In this document: piece by piece, positions 1 through 7,616 of the stretch
How the letters are laid out: the number at the start of each line of letters is the position of its first letter
Position numbering within the stretch: position 1 is the first letter of the stretch
DNA from: Chromatiales bacterium
Lineage (GTDB): Bacteria; Pseudomonadota; Gammaproteobacteria; UBA6429; Thiohalophilaceae
Assembly (NCBI GenBank): GCA_026984045.1
Contig: JALSSV010000034.1
Span: forward strand, 1 to 64,000
Reading direction: 5' to 3'
Length of the DNA: 64,000 nt
The notes under the pieces: model-generated
What the model saw: the letters and a program-made list of their open reading frames with translations, nothing else
Databases searched by the model: none
What the model was told of the DNA's origin: nothing
Program-made: the position numbers and the translations under genes

Positions 1-1
1 C

Positions 2-1270
2 ACCAACCAGCAGACGCCCGACTCGGCCGGGACCATGACCGCCATGATGACCGGCGTGAAGACCAAGGCCGGCGTCATCGGCGTGGATCAGACCGTGTAT
101 CGCGGGGACTGCGCCTCCAGCCGCGGCAAGGAGCTCGTCACCTTCCTCGAGCAGGCCGAGATGGCCGGCAAGGCCACCGGCGTGGTCACCACCGCCCGGC
201 TCACCCATGCCACGCCCGCAGCGACCTACGCCCACACGCCCGAGCGCAACTGGGAAGACGACCACGATCTGACCGAGGAAGCCAGGGCCAACGGCTGCAA
301 GGACATCGCCCGCCAGCTCATCGAGTTCCCCTACGGGGACGGCATCGAAGTGGCCCTGGGCGGCGGCCGGCGCAGCTTCTGGCCGCGCGATCTGGCCGAT
401 CCGGAGGACGCCGGCAAGCACGGCGAGCGGGACGACGGCCGCAATCTGACCAAGGAATGGGTGCAGCATTTCGATCAGGCCGCCTTCGTCTGGAACAAGG
501 CGCAGTTCGATGCCATCGATCCGCGCGAGGTGCACCACCTGCTCGGCCTGTTCGACCGCTCACACATGAAATATGAAGCCGATCGGGAACAGGACACCGG
601 CGGGGAGCCCTCCCTGGCCGAGATGACCGGCAAGGCCATCGATCTCCTGCAGCGCAACCGCAAGGGCTACTTCCTGATGGTGGAAGCCGGGCGCATCGAC
701 CACGCCCACCACGCGGGCAACGCCTACCGGGCGCTGACCGACACCATCGAGCTGGCCGAAGCGGTGAAGACCGCGCTGGCGAAGGTGGATCGGAAAGAGA
801 CCCTGATCATCGTCACCGCCGATCACAGCCACGTGTTCACCATCGCCGGCTATCCGACCCGTGGCAACCCCATCCTCGGCAAGGTGGTGGGCAACGACAG
901 CCGCGGCGAGCCCAAGGGCGAGTACGAGCGCGCTGCCGACGGCATGCCCTACACCACCCTGAGCTATGCCAATGGCCGCGGCTTCGCCATGCTCGAGCGT
1001 GGCGGCGACACCCGCTACCGGGAACCCGTCGCCGCCGGCCGGGTGGCGGATCTCTCGGCCATCGACACCGAAGACGAAGGCTTTCACCAGGAAGCCCTCG
1101 TGCCACGCGGCTCGGAGACCCACTCGGCGGAAGACGTGGCCATCTACGCCGCGGGCCCCGGTGCCTGGCTGATGCACGGCGTGATGGAGCAGAACGTGAT
1201 CTATCACGTGATGGCCCGGGCCAGCCGCCTCGACGACCGGCGCCATCGCCACGCAAGGGATGATCACTGA
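2..1270 (+). CDS. phoA: Alkaline phosphatase, PhoA family (5' end outside window)
   Basis: Hydrolyses phosphomonoesters, normally in the periplasm, to release phosphate. The reading frame is open from base 2. The catalytic motif DSAGT (codons at 20-34) lies at the very edge, so the true start is upstream and the ATG at 35 is internal. Metal-site motifs of the family follow in order: EAGRIDHAHH (the Glu/Asp/His ligands), TADHSH (the Asp-His pair) and ETHSAEDVAIYA near the C-terminus (the last zinc histidine). The set of metal ligands seen in E. coli PhoA therefore looks complete. An intrinsic terminator follows the stop. The next gene is a porin with a Pho box, so the pair fits a phosphate-starvation module. 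Only the N-terminus and signal peptide are missing from view. Confidence 0.95.
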   Translation, partial: TNQQTPDSAGTMTAMMTGVKTKAGVIGVDQTVYRGDCASSRGKELVTFLEQAEMAGKATGVVTTARLTHATPAATYAHTPERNWEDDHDLTEEARANGCKDIARQLIEFPYGDGIEVALGGGRRSFWPRDLADPEDAGKHGERDDGRNLTKEWVQHFDQAAFVWNKAQFDAIDPREVHHLLGLFDRSHMKYEADREQDTGGEPSLAEMTGKAIDLLQRNRKGYFLMVEAGRIDHAHHAGNAYRALTDTIELAEAVKTALAKVDRKETLIIVTADHSHVFTIAGYPTRGNPILGKVVGNDSRGEPKGEYERAADGMPYTTLSYANGRGFAMLERGGDTRYREPVAAGRVADLSAIDTEDEGFHQEALVPRGSETHSAEDVAIYAAGPGAWLMHGVMEQNVIYHVMARASRLDDRRHRHARDDH

Positions 1271-1325
1271 GACGCAGACGATACACGAAGAAAACCATCG
1301 GCATGGACGCCACCTGAACCCCTGA

Positions 1326-1350
1326 CCCCGCTTCGGCGGGGTTTTTTCTT
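1326..1350 (+). terminator. Rho-independent terminator after phoA
   Basis: Six-base stem CCCCGC (1326-1331) / GCGGGG (1336-1341) with a TTCG tetraloop, followed by a run of six T (1342-1347) and CTT. It sits 55 bases after the phosphatase stop codon. Confidence 0.9.
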
Positions 1351-1430
1351 TCTCGTCGGCAGCTTCGCAATGCACAAGTCGGGCTGACCCGCGCCGGCCC
1401 TTTCTCCATCAGACAATCCCGCCGGCCTCC

Positions 1431-1470
1431 CTGTCACCAAACCGTCATGCTTCCATCAAGTGGGTGTCAC
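1431..1470 (+). promoter_or_regulatory. Pho box: four phased PhoB-type repeats
   Basis: Four 7-mers start exactly 11 bases apart: CTGTCAC (1431), CCGTCAT (1442), CCATCAA (1453) and GTGTCAC (1464). The PhoB consensus is CTGTCAT repeated with 4-base spacers. The first two repeats form the best box and the last two a weaker tandem box. They lie 84-123 bases upstream of the porin ATG. The spacing and sequence are directly visible; PhoB control is inferred. Confidence 0.75.
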
Positions 1471-1553
1471 GTTCAGCAGCGAGAATCCCTCCCGCGTCAA
1501 ACACGCCACGCTTGTGGCTACACAACAACATGTCTCATCAGGGGATTTACGAA

Positions 1554-2621
1554 ATGAAGAAACGTCTGATCGCGCTCGCCGTCGCTTCGTCACTGGCCAC
1601 GCCTTTCGCCGCCAGCGCCGTGCAGGTTGCCGGCGACAAGCTCGAAATCTACGGCAAGCTGCATCTGTCCATCGACAACAGCAACCGGGATGATCCCACC
1701 ATCAGCAACGATGGCCTGAGCATCTCCAGCAACTCCTCCCGCCTGGGCTTCAAGGGCAAGCTGCCGCTGGAGAACGGCATGAAGATCGTCTGGCAGATCG
1801 AACAGGAAGTGGCCATGGACGATCACAACAAGGGTCAGTTCGGCAACCGCAACACCTTCGCCGGCCTGGCCTTCGGCGGGGGCAGCGAATTCGTCGTGGG
1901 CATCCATGACACGCCGTTCAAGACCGTGGCCTCCAAGTGGGGGCTGTTCGGTGACAGCGTCGGCGAGCGCCGTTCCATTCTGGGTGCCGGCTACATCAAC
2001 GGCAACCAGCTCAACGAACGCGTCAAGAACATGCTGATGTACCAGTTCAAGAACAAGTCGCTCAAGGTCCAGGCCATGTATGCCGTGGATCCGGAAAACG
2101 GCACGCCGGGTAATGTGGACGACAACGATACTTCCATGTACGGCTTCGGCCTGTGGTACAAGGTTGGTGGCGTGAAGCTCTCGGGCGGCTACGAGCACTG
2201 GAAGCAGCACAGCCACATCGCCGATGGCTCTGCCTACCGGCTGGCCGCCACCTTCAAGCTGGGCAGCCATCGGCTCGGCGCCATCTACGAAGACATCAAC
2301 TCCGACACCGTCAACCAGTGGAAGCGCTCGGCCTACGGCGTCAACTGGAAGTGGAAATTCGCCGGCAAGACCGACCTGCGGGCACAATATCTGGTGGTGG
2401 GCGATGCCGACAATACCACCGAGACCGGCGCCAGCAAGATCGGCCTGGGGGTCTTCCACAAGCTCGACAAGAAGGCTCAGGTCTATCTGGCCTATGGCGC
2501 CACCGACAACGACACCAACGCCAAGTTCCAGGCCGTGGACGGCGGGCATGGTGACGAGGTCAAAACCGACTACGGCCGCAGCCCCAGCGCCATCTCGCTG
2601 GGCTTCATCTACAAGTTCTGA
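1554..2621 (+). CDS. Outer-membrane porin (Porin_4-like), likely Pho-regulated
   Basis: General trimeric-type porin of 355 aa forming a beta-barrel channel in the outer membrane. The protein opens with a signal peptide (MKKRLIALAVASSLATPFAA, cleaved near ASA-VQV), then the typical first strand LEIYGKLHLSID. Alternating aromatic/hydrophobic strands fill the rest and it ends in LGFIYKF, the terminal-Phe signal recognised by the Bam complex. The start at 1554 is chosen because it begins the signal peptide and follows GGGGA; an upstream in-frame start at 1464 would give an untypical leader and would overlap the Pho box. The Pho box and the neighbouring phosphatase suggest phosphate or anion uptake, but substrate specificity cannot be read from the sequence. 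Confidence 0.9.
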   Translation: MKKRLIALAVASSLATPFAASAVQVAGDKLEIYGKLHLSIDNSNRDDPTISNDGLSISSNSSRLGFKGKLPLENGMKIVWQIEQEVAMDDHNKGQFGNRNTFAGLAFGGGSEFVVGIHDTPFKTVASKWGLFGDSVGERRSILGAGYINGNQLNERVKNMLMYQFKNKSLKVQAMYAVDPENGTPGNVDDNDTSMYGFGLWYKVGGVKLSGGYEHWKQHSHIADGSAYRLAATFKLGSHRLGAIYEDINSDTVNQWKRSAYGVNWKWKFAGKTDLRAQYLVVGDADNTTETGASKIGLGVFHKLDKKAQVYLAYGATDNDTNAKFQAVDGGHGDEVKTDYGRSPSAISLGFIYKF

Positions 2622-2670
2622 TCACGGCCATGCGAACGATAACGTGACAGGATGTCATCGATCGGTTATG

Positions 2671-2695
2671 CCCCGCCATTCGGCGGGGTTTTTTT
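2671..2695 (+). terminator. Rho-independent terminator after porin
   Basis: Stem CCCCGCC (2671-2677) / GGCGGGG (2682-2688) with loop ATTC and a run of seven T (2689-2695), 50 bases after the porin stop. Confidence 0.92.
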
Positions 2696-2704
2696 ATGCT
2701 TTTC

Positions 2705-2980
2705 TCAGCCGAACTGGTAATGCTTGCGCACCGCTTCGTGGATCTCCCAGGTACAGCGCATGCCCTTGGGAAAAATCACCAGGTCTCCCGCGCCGAAGCG
2801 CACCGGCTCGCCGCCCTCGGGCGTGACCGTGACGTCGCCTTCCAGCAGATAGCAGGTCTCCTGCTGATCGTAGCTCCAGGGGAAGGTCGAAACCTCCTTG
2901 GTCCAGATGGGCCAGTCGTAGACGCCCATCACCTCCAGCTTGGCGCCGGAAGGGTTGTGTTCCACCAGGATCTGATCCAT
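2705..2980 (-). CDS. Small cupin-domain protein
   Basis: 91-residue single-domain cupin. The motif stretch ETCYLLEGDVTVTPEGGEPV followed by FGAGDLVIFPKGMRCTWEI matches the two beta-hairpin cupin motifs of the Cupin_3 (EutQ-like) group, which commonly bind sugars or metal-coordinated small ligands. The usual first histidine pair is not obvious (QQETCYLLEG), so metal binding is uncertain. It starts 3 bases after the speA stop on the same strand and is probably co-transcribed and translationally coupled with it. A role in polyamine metabolism is only suggested by position. Confidence 0.85.
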   Translation of the reverse strand: MDQILVEHNPSGAKLEVMGVYDWPIWTKEVSTFPWSYDQQETCYLLEGDVTVTPEGGEPVRFGAGDLVIFPKGMRCTWEIHEAVRKHYQFG

Positions 2981-2983
2981 GGC

Positions 2984-4897
2984 TCACCTCGTTTCGCGTT
3001 GCTTGTCCAGATAGGTATAACCGTACAGGCCCCGCTCGAGCAGGGCCAGGATGTGATCGCGCCGTTCGGCGGGCAGATCCGCTTCCGCCAGACGGCTTCG
3101 ATAGGCCTCGCGCAGGGCATCGGGCTGAAAGTGCACATAGCGCAGCACCGTGTCCACCGTGTCGCCCTGCAGAGGCTGCTCCAGGCGCCAGCCGCCCTCA
3201 CCGTCGAGCACCACGTGTACCGAGTCGGTATCGCCGAACAGGTTGTGGATGTCGCCGAGGATCTCCTGGTAGGCGCCGAGCAGGAAGAAGCCCAGCAGAT
3301 AGGGCTCGCCGGGGCTCAGCGCGTGTACCGGCAGGCTGGCCTCCAGGCCCTCGCCCTCCACGTAGGCATCGATCCGCCCGTCCGAATCGCAGGTGATATC
3401 CTCCAGCACCGCGCGGCGTTCCGGTTCCTCGTCCAGCCGGTGCAGGGGCAGCACCGGGAAGATCTGCTCGATGGCCCACACGTCGGGCATGGACTGGAAC
3501 AGAGAGAAGTTGACGAAATACTTGTCGGCCAGCTTCTCGTCGATGGCCGCCAGCACGTCGGCATCGCGCCGGTGGCCGTGGCGCAGGATGGCCTGCACCT
3601 GGCGGCCAATGGCCACGTGCAGCGCCTCGGCCTGTGCCCGCTGGGACAGGTCGAGCAGGCCGTGGCGGAACTGATCCTGGGCCTCCTGCATGAAGTGGCG
3701 GGCATCGTGCCAGATTTCCACGGCGGCGGCCGGGCCGGGTGCCGTTTCCAGACGCTGGTATTCGGCCCACAGATCGGCCAGCACGCGGGGCGCCTCCGGC
3801 GGCGGCGCGCTCGCCCCGGACGCAGACGGGATCGTCTCGCTGTCGATCACGTCGCTCACCAGCACCGCATGATGGGCGGTGAGGGCACGGCCGGACTCGC
3901 TGACGATGCGGGGATGGGGCAGCCCGGTGTCGGCGCAGATCTCGGCCAGCGCCCGCACGATGTTGTGGGCGTAGCCTTCCACCGAATAGTTCATGGAGCA
4001 GGCATGGCGCGAGCGGGTGCCTTCGTAATCCACTCCCAGGCCGCCGCCCACGTCCACCACCTCGACGGGCGCGCCCAGGGCCCGCAGCTCGGCGTAGAGG
4101 CGCGCACACTCCTGCATGCCCCGCTGGATGTCGCGGATATTCACCAGTTGCGAACCCAGGTGGAAGTGCAGCATGCGCAGGGCATCCAGCCGCCCGGCGG
4201 CGCGCAGGCGCTCGACCGCCTCCAGCACCTGCGCGGCCGAGAGGCCGAACTTGGACTTCTCGCCACCGGTGTTCTGCCACTTTCCGGCCCCTGCCGAGGC
4301 CAGGCGCACCCGCAGGCCCAGGCGCGGCGGCAGGCCCAGCGCGTCGGCCTCTGCCAGCAGATCGTCCAGTTCCGAGCGTTTCTCGATGACGATGAAGACC
4401 TCGTGCCCCAGTTGCCCGCCGAGCAGCGCCAGGCGCAGGTATTGGCGATCCTTGTAGCCGTTGCACACCACCAGGCTGCCCGGCCGGGCAATCCCCAGCA
4501 CCGCCATCAACTCCGGCTTGCTGCCCGCCTCCAGCCCCACCCGCTCACCCCCGTGGCGCACGATCTCCTGCACCACGCTGTGCTGCTGGTTGACCTTGAC
4601 GGGATAGACGGCCGTGTAGCCGCCGCGGTAATCCTGCTCGACCATCGCCGCTTCGAAGGCACCGCACAGGGTGTCGATGCGATCGTGGAGGATGTCGGTG
4701 AAACGCAGCAGCACCGGCAGGCTCAGGTGCATCTGCGGCAGCCGCCGGGCCACCTCGACGAGATCGATGGCCGGCCCGGCAGCGCGACGCGGACGCACGA
4801 TCACGTGGCCGGCCACGTTGATGTCGAAATAGCCTTCGCCCCAGCCGGTGATGTTGTACAGCCGGCGGGCCTGCGCGATGTTCCACTCCCCGTTCAT
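2984..4897 (-). CDS. speA: Biosynthetic arginine decarboxylase
   Basis: Decarboxylates arginine to agmatine, the first step of the agmatine route to putrescine; PLP-dependent, fold III (alanine-racemase-like barrel). 637 aa, close to the usual 630-660. YPVKVNQQ carries the Schiff-base lysine, HLGSQ lies in the barrel, VVDVGGGLGVDYEG binds the PLP phosphate, SRHACSMNY follows as in SpeA proteins, and CDSDGRID is the C-terminal active-site cysteine motif. The start at 4897 gives MNGEWNIAQARRLYNITGWG, a typical SpeA N-terminus; the frame stays open further upstream, but that stretch runs into speE on the other strand. It is divergent from speE, consistent with joint polyamine synthesis. Confidence 0.96.
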   Translation of the reverse strand: MNGEWNIAQARRLYNITGWGEGYFDINVAGHVIVRPRRAAGPAIDLVEVARRLPQMHLSLPVLLRFTDILHDRIDTLCGAFEAAMVEQDYRGGYTAVYPVKVNQQHSVVQEIVRHGGERVGLEAGSKPELMAVLGIARPGSLVVCNGYKDRQYLRLALLGGQLGHEVFIVIEKRSELDDLLAEADALGLPPRLGLRVRLASAGAGKWQNTGGEKSKFGLSAAQVLEAVERLRAAGRLDALRMLHFHLGSQLVNIRDIQRGMQECARLYAELRALGAPVEVVDVGGGLGVDYEGTRSRHACSMNYSVEGYAHNIVRALAEICADTGLPHPRIVSESGRALTAHHAVLVSDVIDSETIPSASGASAPPPEAPRVLADLWAEYQRLETAPGPAAAVEIWHDARHFMQEAQDQFRHGLLDLSQRAQAEALHVAIGRQVQAILRHGHRRDADVLAAIDEKLADKYFVNFSLFQSMPDVWAIEQIFPVLPLHRLDEEPERRAVLEDITCDSDGRIDAYVEGEGLEASLPVHALSPGEPYLLGFFLLGAYQEILGDIHNLFGDTDSVHVVLDGEGGWRLEQPLQGDTVDTVLRYVHFQPDALREAYRSRLAEADLPAERRDHILALLERGLYGYTYLDKQRETR

Positions 4898-4904
4898 GGA
4901 GGGC

Positions 4905-4976
4905 AAGATACAGGATACGAGAGAAAAGGTACAAGGCGGCCGCGGCTTCCCCCGGCCACCCTGAATCCTGTATCTT
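4905..4976. repeat. Inverted repeat between speA and speE
   Basis: AAGATACAGGAT (4905-4916) is repeated in exact inverse orientation as ATCCTGTATCTT (4965-4976). The arms lie 8 bases upstream of the speA ATG and 36 bases upstream of the speE ATG. The arms may be paired operator half-sites or repeated promoter elements serving the two divergent genes; the function is not known. Confidence 0.6.
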
Positions 4977-5011
4977 TGCCGGCACGACGAACCGCCCTGG
5001 GTAACGGAAAC

Positions 5012-5869
5012 ATGCTCGACCGCAACTGGTTTACCGAACTGTGCGAGGAGGCCGGCTCGGCCTTCTCGCTGAAGATCCGCGGCAAGCTGCACGAGGAGCA
5101 GACGCCGTTCCAGAAGATCGAAATCTACGAGACCACCGATTTCGGCAACCTGATGGTGATCGACGGCTTCATCATGCTCTCGAGCCGCGACAACTTTCTC
5201 TACCATGAGATGATGAGCCACCCGGTGCTGTTCACCCACCCGGCGCCGAAGCGGGTGCTGATCGTCGGCGGCGGCGACTGCGGCACCCTGCGCGAGGTGC
5301 TGCGCCATCCCGACGTGGAATGCGTGGAACAGGTGGACATCGACGAGCGCGTGACGCGCCTTTCAGAGATTCACTTTCCCGAACTGTGCGAGGCCAACGA
5401 CGATCCCCGCGCCCGCCTGCACTTCGCCGACGGCATCCAGTGGGTGGCCGATGCCCCGGACGACTCCCTCGACGTGATCATCGTCGACAGCACCGATCCC
5501 ATCGGCCCCGGCGAAGTGCTGTTCACCGAAGACTTCTACCGCCACTGCCGCCGCGCCCTGGGCGAGAACGGCCTGCTGGTGCAGCAGAGCGAGTCGCCCG
5601 TCTACCATCTCGACCTGCTCACCGACATGCACCGCAAGATGCGCCGCGCCGGCTTCGCCCGCACCCAGATCCTCAACTTCCCCCAACCCGTGTACCCCTC
5701 CGGCTGGTGGAGCGCCACCCTCGCCGGCAACGGCGAACTCAGCGCCTTTCGCGTACGCGACGTGGAAGCGCGGCCCTTCCCCACCCGCTACTACAACCAG
5801 CGCATCCACGAAGCCGCCCTGGCCGTGCCCGAGTTCGTGGAACGGCACCTGCGGGAGGCGCTCTCTTAG
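5012..5869 (+). CDS. speE: Spermidine synthase (polyamine aminopropyltransferase)
   Basis: Transfers the aminopropyl group of decarboxylated S-adenosylmethionine to putrescine. 285 aa, the usual size. Family motifs are all present: QKIEIYET, GNLMVIDGFIMLS, YHEMMSHP, the Rossmann motif VLIVGGGDCGTLREVLRHP (GGGDGG in most homologues, here GGGDCG), VEQVDIDERV, IIVDSTDPIGPGEVLFT with the catalytic aspartate, and QSESP. The ATG at 5012 gives MLDRNWFTELCE, a normal family start. The frame is open for another 2.3 kb upstream, but that is antisense to speA and is not translated sequence. SpeD is not in the window. Confidence 0.97.
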   Translation: MLDRNWFTELCEEAGSAFSLKIRGKLHEEQTPFQKIEIYETTDFGNLMVIDGFIMLSSRDNFLYHEMMSHPVLFTHPAPKRVLIVGGGDCGTLREVLRHPDVECVEQVDIDERVTRLSEIHFPELCEANDDPRARLHFADGIQWVADAPDDSLDVIIVDSTDPIGPGEVLFTEDFYRHCRRALGENGLLVQQSESPVYHLDLLTDMHRKMRRAGFARTQILNFPQPVYPSGWWSATLAGNGELSAFRVRDVEARPFPTRYYNQRIHEAALAVPEFVERHLREALS

Positions 5870-6078
5870 GCAGCATCGATTGAAATGCTGCAAACAACGC
5901 AGAGGGCGCAGAGACGCATGGGTCGCGGAGATTTTCGGTGAGTTGGCAGGGTGCACCCGCACAGCAGCGCACCATTTTCATGATGGCACTCACCCGCCAA
6001 ATGAAAGTCCCAAAAACCAGACCACGGTTCATTGTGTGCGCTGAGCCCTCTGTCCTCCGTGTCTCCTTCCACCCCCTA
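5870..6078. repeat. Intergenic repeat remnants between speE and fetB
   Basis: No gene is seen here. A stem-loop GCAGCAT (5870-5876) / ATGCTGC (5885-5891) follows the speE stop but lacks a T-run. From 5894 there is a purine-rich AACGCAGAGGGCGCAGAGAC stretch, and from about 6040 a facing pyrimidine-rich stretch containing CCTCTGTCCTCCGTGTCTCC. These facing arms resemble a degenerate copy of the AACGC-AGAG/AAAG intergenic repeat seen in better shape at 25031-25283. Confidence 0.5.
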
Positions 6079-6867
6079 TTATCGAAGGCGATCCAGCCGC
6101 AGCCGCCAGCGTTCGTCGAACAGGCGGCGGGCGCCGATCCAGCTGGCCAGGAGGGTCGCGAAGCCGGTGCCGGCGGCGATCAGGAACATGATCAGAATCT
6201 GGTACTTGACCGCCTCGATGGGCGAGGTGCCGGAGAGGATCTGGCCGGTCATCATCCCCGGCAGGCTCACGATGCCCGCTGCGGCCATGGCGTTGATGAT
6301 GGGGATCATGCCCACCCGGGCGCTCTCGCGGCTGATGTCGCCAATCGCGGTGCGCCAGTCGTGGCCGAGGCTCAGATGGGCCTCGATCACGCCGCGCTGC
6401 TGCCAGGCGCCGGTGGTGAGCCGATCGAGGGCCAGGGCCACGCCATTCATGGTATTGCCGAGCAGCATGCCCAGCAGCGGAATGGCGTACTGGGGCGCGT
6501 ACCAGGGCTGGTTGCCGATGATCACCAGCAGCGCGAAGAGGGTGGTGGTGAAAGCCGAGACGAACATGGTCAGCGTCCCCAGCGCATAGCCCCACCCGCC
6601 GCCGAAACGCCGTTTCTGCCGGGCCATCACCTCGCGCCCGGCCACCGCCAGCATGACGAGGGCCATCAGCGCGATCCAGGGCAGCCGGGCGCTGGCGAAC
6701 AGGGCTTCCAGCACCAGCCCCACCAGCAGCAGCTGCACGGTGGTACGCAACGCCGCGATCAGCAGCCGCGGCGCCACGTCCAGCCGCGCCCATACCGAGA
6801 GCCAGGCCAGCCCCAGCACCAGCGCCGCGGCCAGCGCCAGATCCAGCGCGCTCAGATGGATGATCAT
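6079..6867 (-). CDS. fetB: FetB-like ABC transporter permease (UPF0014/YbbM)
   Basis: Integral membrane subunit of the FetAB exporter, which in E. coli is linked to iron export and oxidative-stress resistance. 262 aa with about seven hydrophobic segments. Family signatures: RLLIAALRTTVQLLLVGLVL near the N-terminus, MLLGNTMNGVALALDRL in the middle, and IINAMAAAGIVSLPGMMTGQ followed by IEAVKYQILIMF. The start at 6867 (MIIHLSALDLAL) is chosen because it places the first membrane helix at the N-terminus; a longer frame to 6942 would overlap the ATPase gene. It lies 43 bases downstream of fetA, same strand, so one operon. Iron as substrate is inferred from the family. Confidence 0.88.
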   Translation of the reverse strand: MIIHLSALDLALAAALVLGLAWLSVWARLDVAPRLLIAALRTTVQLLLVGLVLEALFASARLPWIALMALVMLAVAGREVMARQKRRFGGGWGYALGTLTMFVSAFTTTLFALLVIIGNQPWYAPQYAIPLLGMLLGNTMNGVALALDRLTTGAWQQRGVIEAHLSLGHDWRTAIGDISRESARVGMIPIINAMAAAGIVSLPGMMTGQILSGTSPIEAVKYQILIMFLIAAGTGFATLLASWIGARRLFDERWRLRLDRLR

Positions 6868-6910
6868 GATGCCGTCGTGCTCTCCATGTTCCTTCCAACG
6901 AACCCGACAC

Positions 6911-7510
6911 TCATGCCGCCGCCTCCACCAGCCGGCCGCCATCGAGGTGCAGCACCCGGTGGGCGAGGCGGGCGCGCTGGGCGGTATCGTGACTGACCCA
7001 CAGAACCGGCGCCCGGTGCTGTTCGCGGTAGCGACTCAGCAGCGACTCGACCCGCAGCACGTTGTCCGGATCCAGGCTGGCGGTAGGCTCGTCCAGCAGC
7101 AGGGCCCGGGGCCGGTTGGCCAGCAACCGCAGCAGGGCCAGACGCTGGCGCTCGCCGGTGGAGAGGCGACCGATCTCCCAGTCGAGCACCTCGGAACCGA
7201 AACCGAGCGCGTCGAATTCGACCGCGGCCGGATCGGCGAAGTGATCGCCCACCCGGTCCGACCACCAGAAGCTCTCGGCAGGGAGGTAACCCACCTGGCG
7301 GCGCCATTCGGTCGGGGTCATGCGGCTGCACCAGCGATCGTCCAGCCGGGCATCGCCCGCGTGGGGAATGAGATCGGCGATGGCCCGCAACAGGATGCTC
7401 TTGCCCGCTCCCGATGGACCGCTCAGGCACACGCACTCCGCCGCACCGACCGTGAAGGTCAGCGGTTGCAGGTGCAGGGCGTGAATGGCATCGGTGACGA
7501 GAACGGGCAA
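6911..7510 (-). CDS. fetA: FetA-like ABC transporter ATP-binding protein
   Basis: 199-residue ATPase that energises the adjacent FetB permease. Walker A GPSGAGKS (residues 31-38), Q-loop QVGYLPAES, ABC signature LSTGERQ (117-123), Walker B ALLLDEPTASLD (D141, E142) and the H-loop VSHD are all present. The protein is short for an ABC ATPase, as FetA proteins are. A TATAAT hexamer at 7537-7542 on the same strand lies about 27 bases before the start codon. Confidence 0.9.
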   Translation of the reverse strand: MPVLVTDAIHALHLQPLTFTVGAAECVCLSGPSGAGKSILLRAIADLIPHAGDARLDDRWCSRMTPTEWRRQVGYLPAESFWWSDRVGDHFADPAAVEFDALGFGSEVLDWEIGRLSTGERQRLALLRLLANRPRALLLDEPTASLDPDNVLRVESLLSRYREQHRAPVLWVSHDTAQRARLAHRVLHLDGGRLVEAAA

Positions 7511-7536
7511 GGCGCGGATTCCGTTGGGTATGGCGC

Positions 7537-7542
7537 ATTATA
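7537..7542 (-). promoter_or_regulatory. Possible -10 element for fetAB
   Basis: A perfect TATAAT on the minus strand, the only such hexamer in a very GC-rich gap, 27 bases upstream of fetA. No convincing -35 hexamer is found 16-18 bases upstream, so an activator or an alternative architecture would be needed. Confidence 0.35.
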
Positions 7543-7566
7543 CCGGACGCAGCCCAGCCCCATACG

Positions 7567-7594
7567 AAAACGGGCGCCCGAAGGCGCCCGTTTT
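7567..7594 (-). terminator. Rho-independent terminator after amt (bidirectional form)
   Basis: Stem CGGGCGCC (7571-7578) / GGCGCCCG (7583-7590), loop CGAA, flanked by four A (7567-7570) and four T (7591-7594). Read on the minus strand it ends in a short U-run 22 bases after the amt stop. Confidence 0.85.
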
Positions 7595-7616
7595 CCGGTG
7601 ACGCTGACAATCCGTA

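Noticed and set aside
1464-1553. Longer N-terminus of the porin
   Set aside because: It would precede the signal peptide with untypical residues and overlap the Pho box; ATG 1554 has a better ribosome-binding context.
2696-5011. Open frame of about 770 codons continuing upstream of speE
   Set aside because: It is exactly antisense to speA. The frame is kept open by high GC in codon position three, and the polypeptide has no recognised domain; speE begins at 5012.
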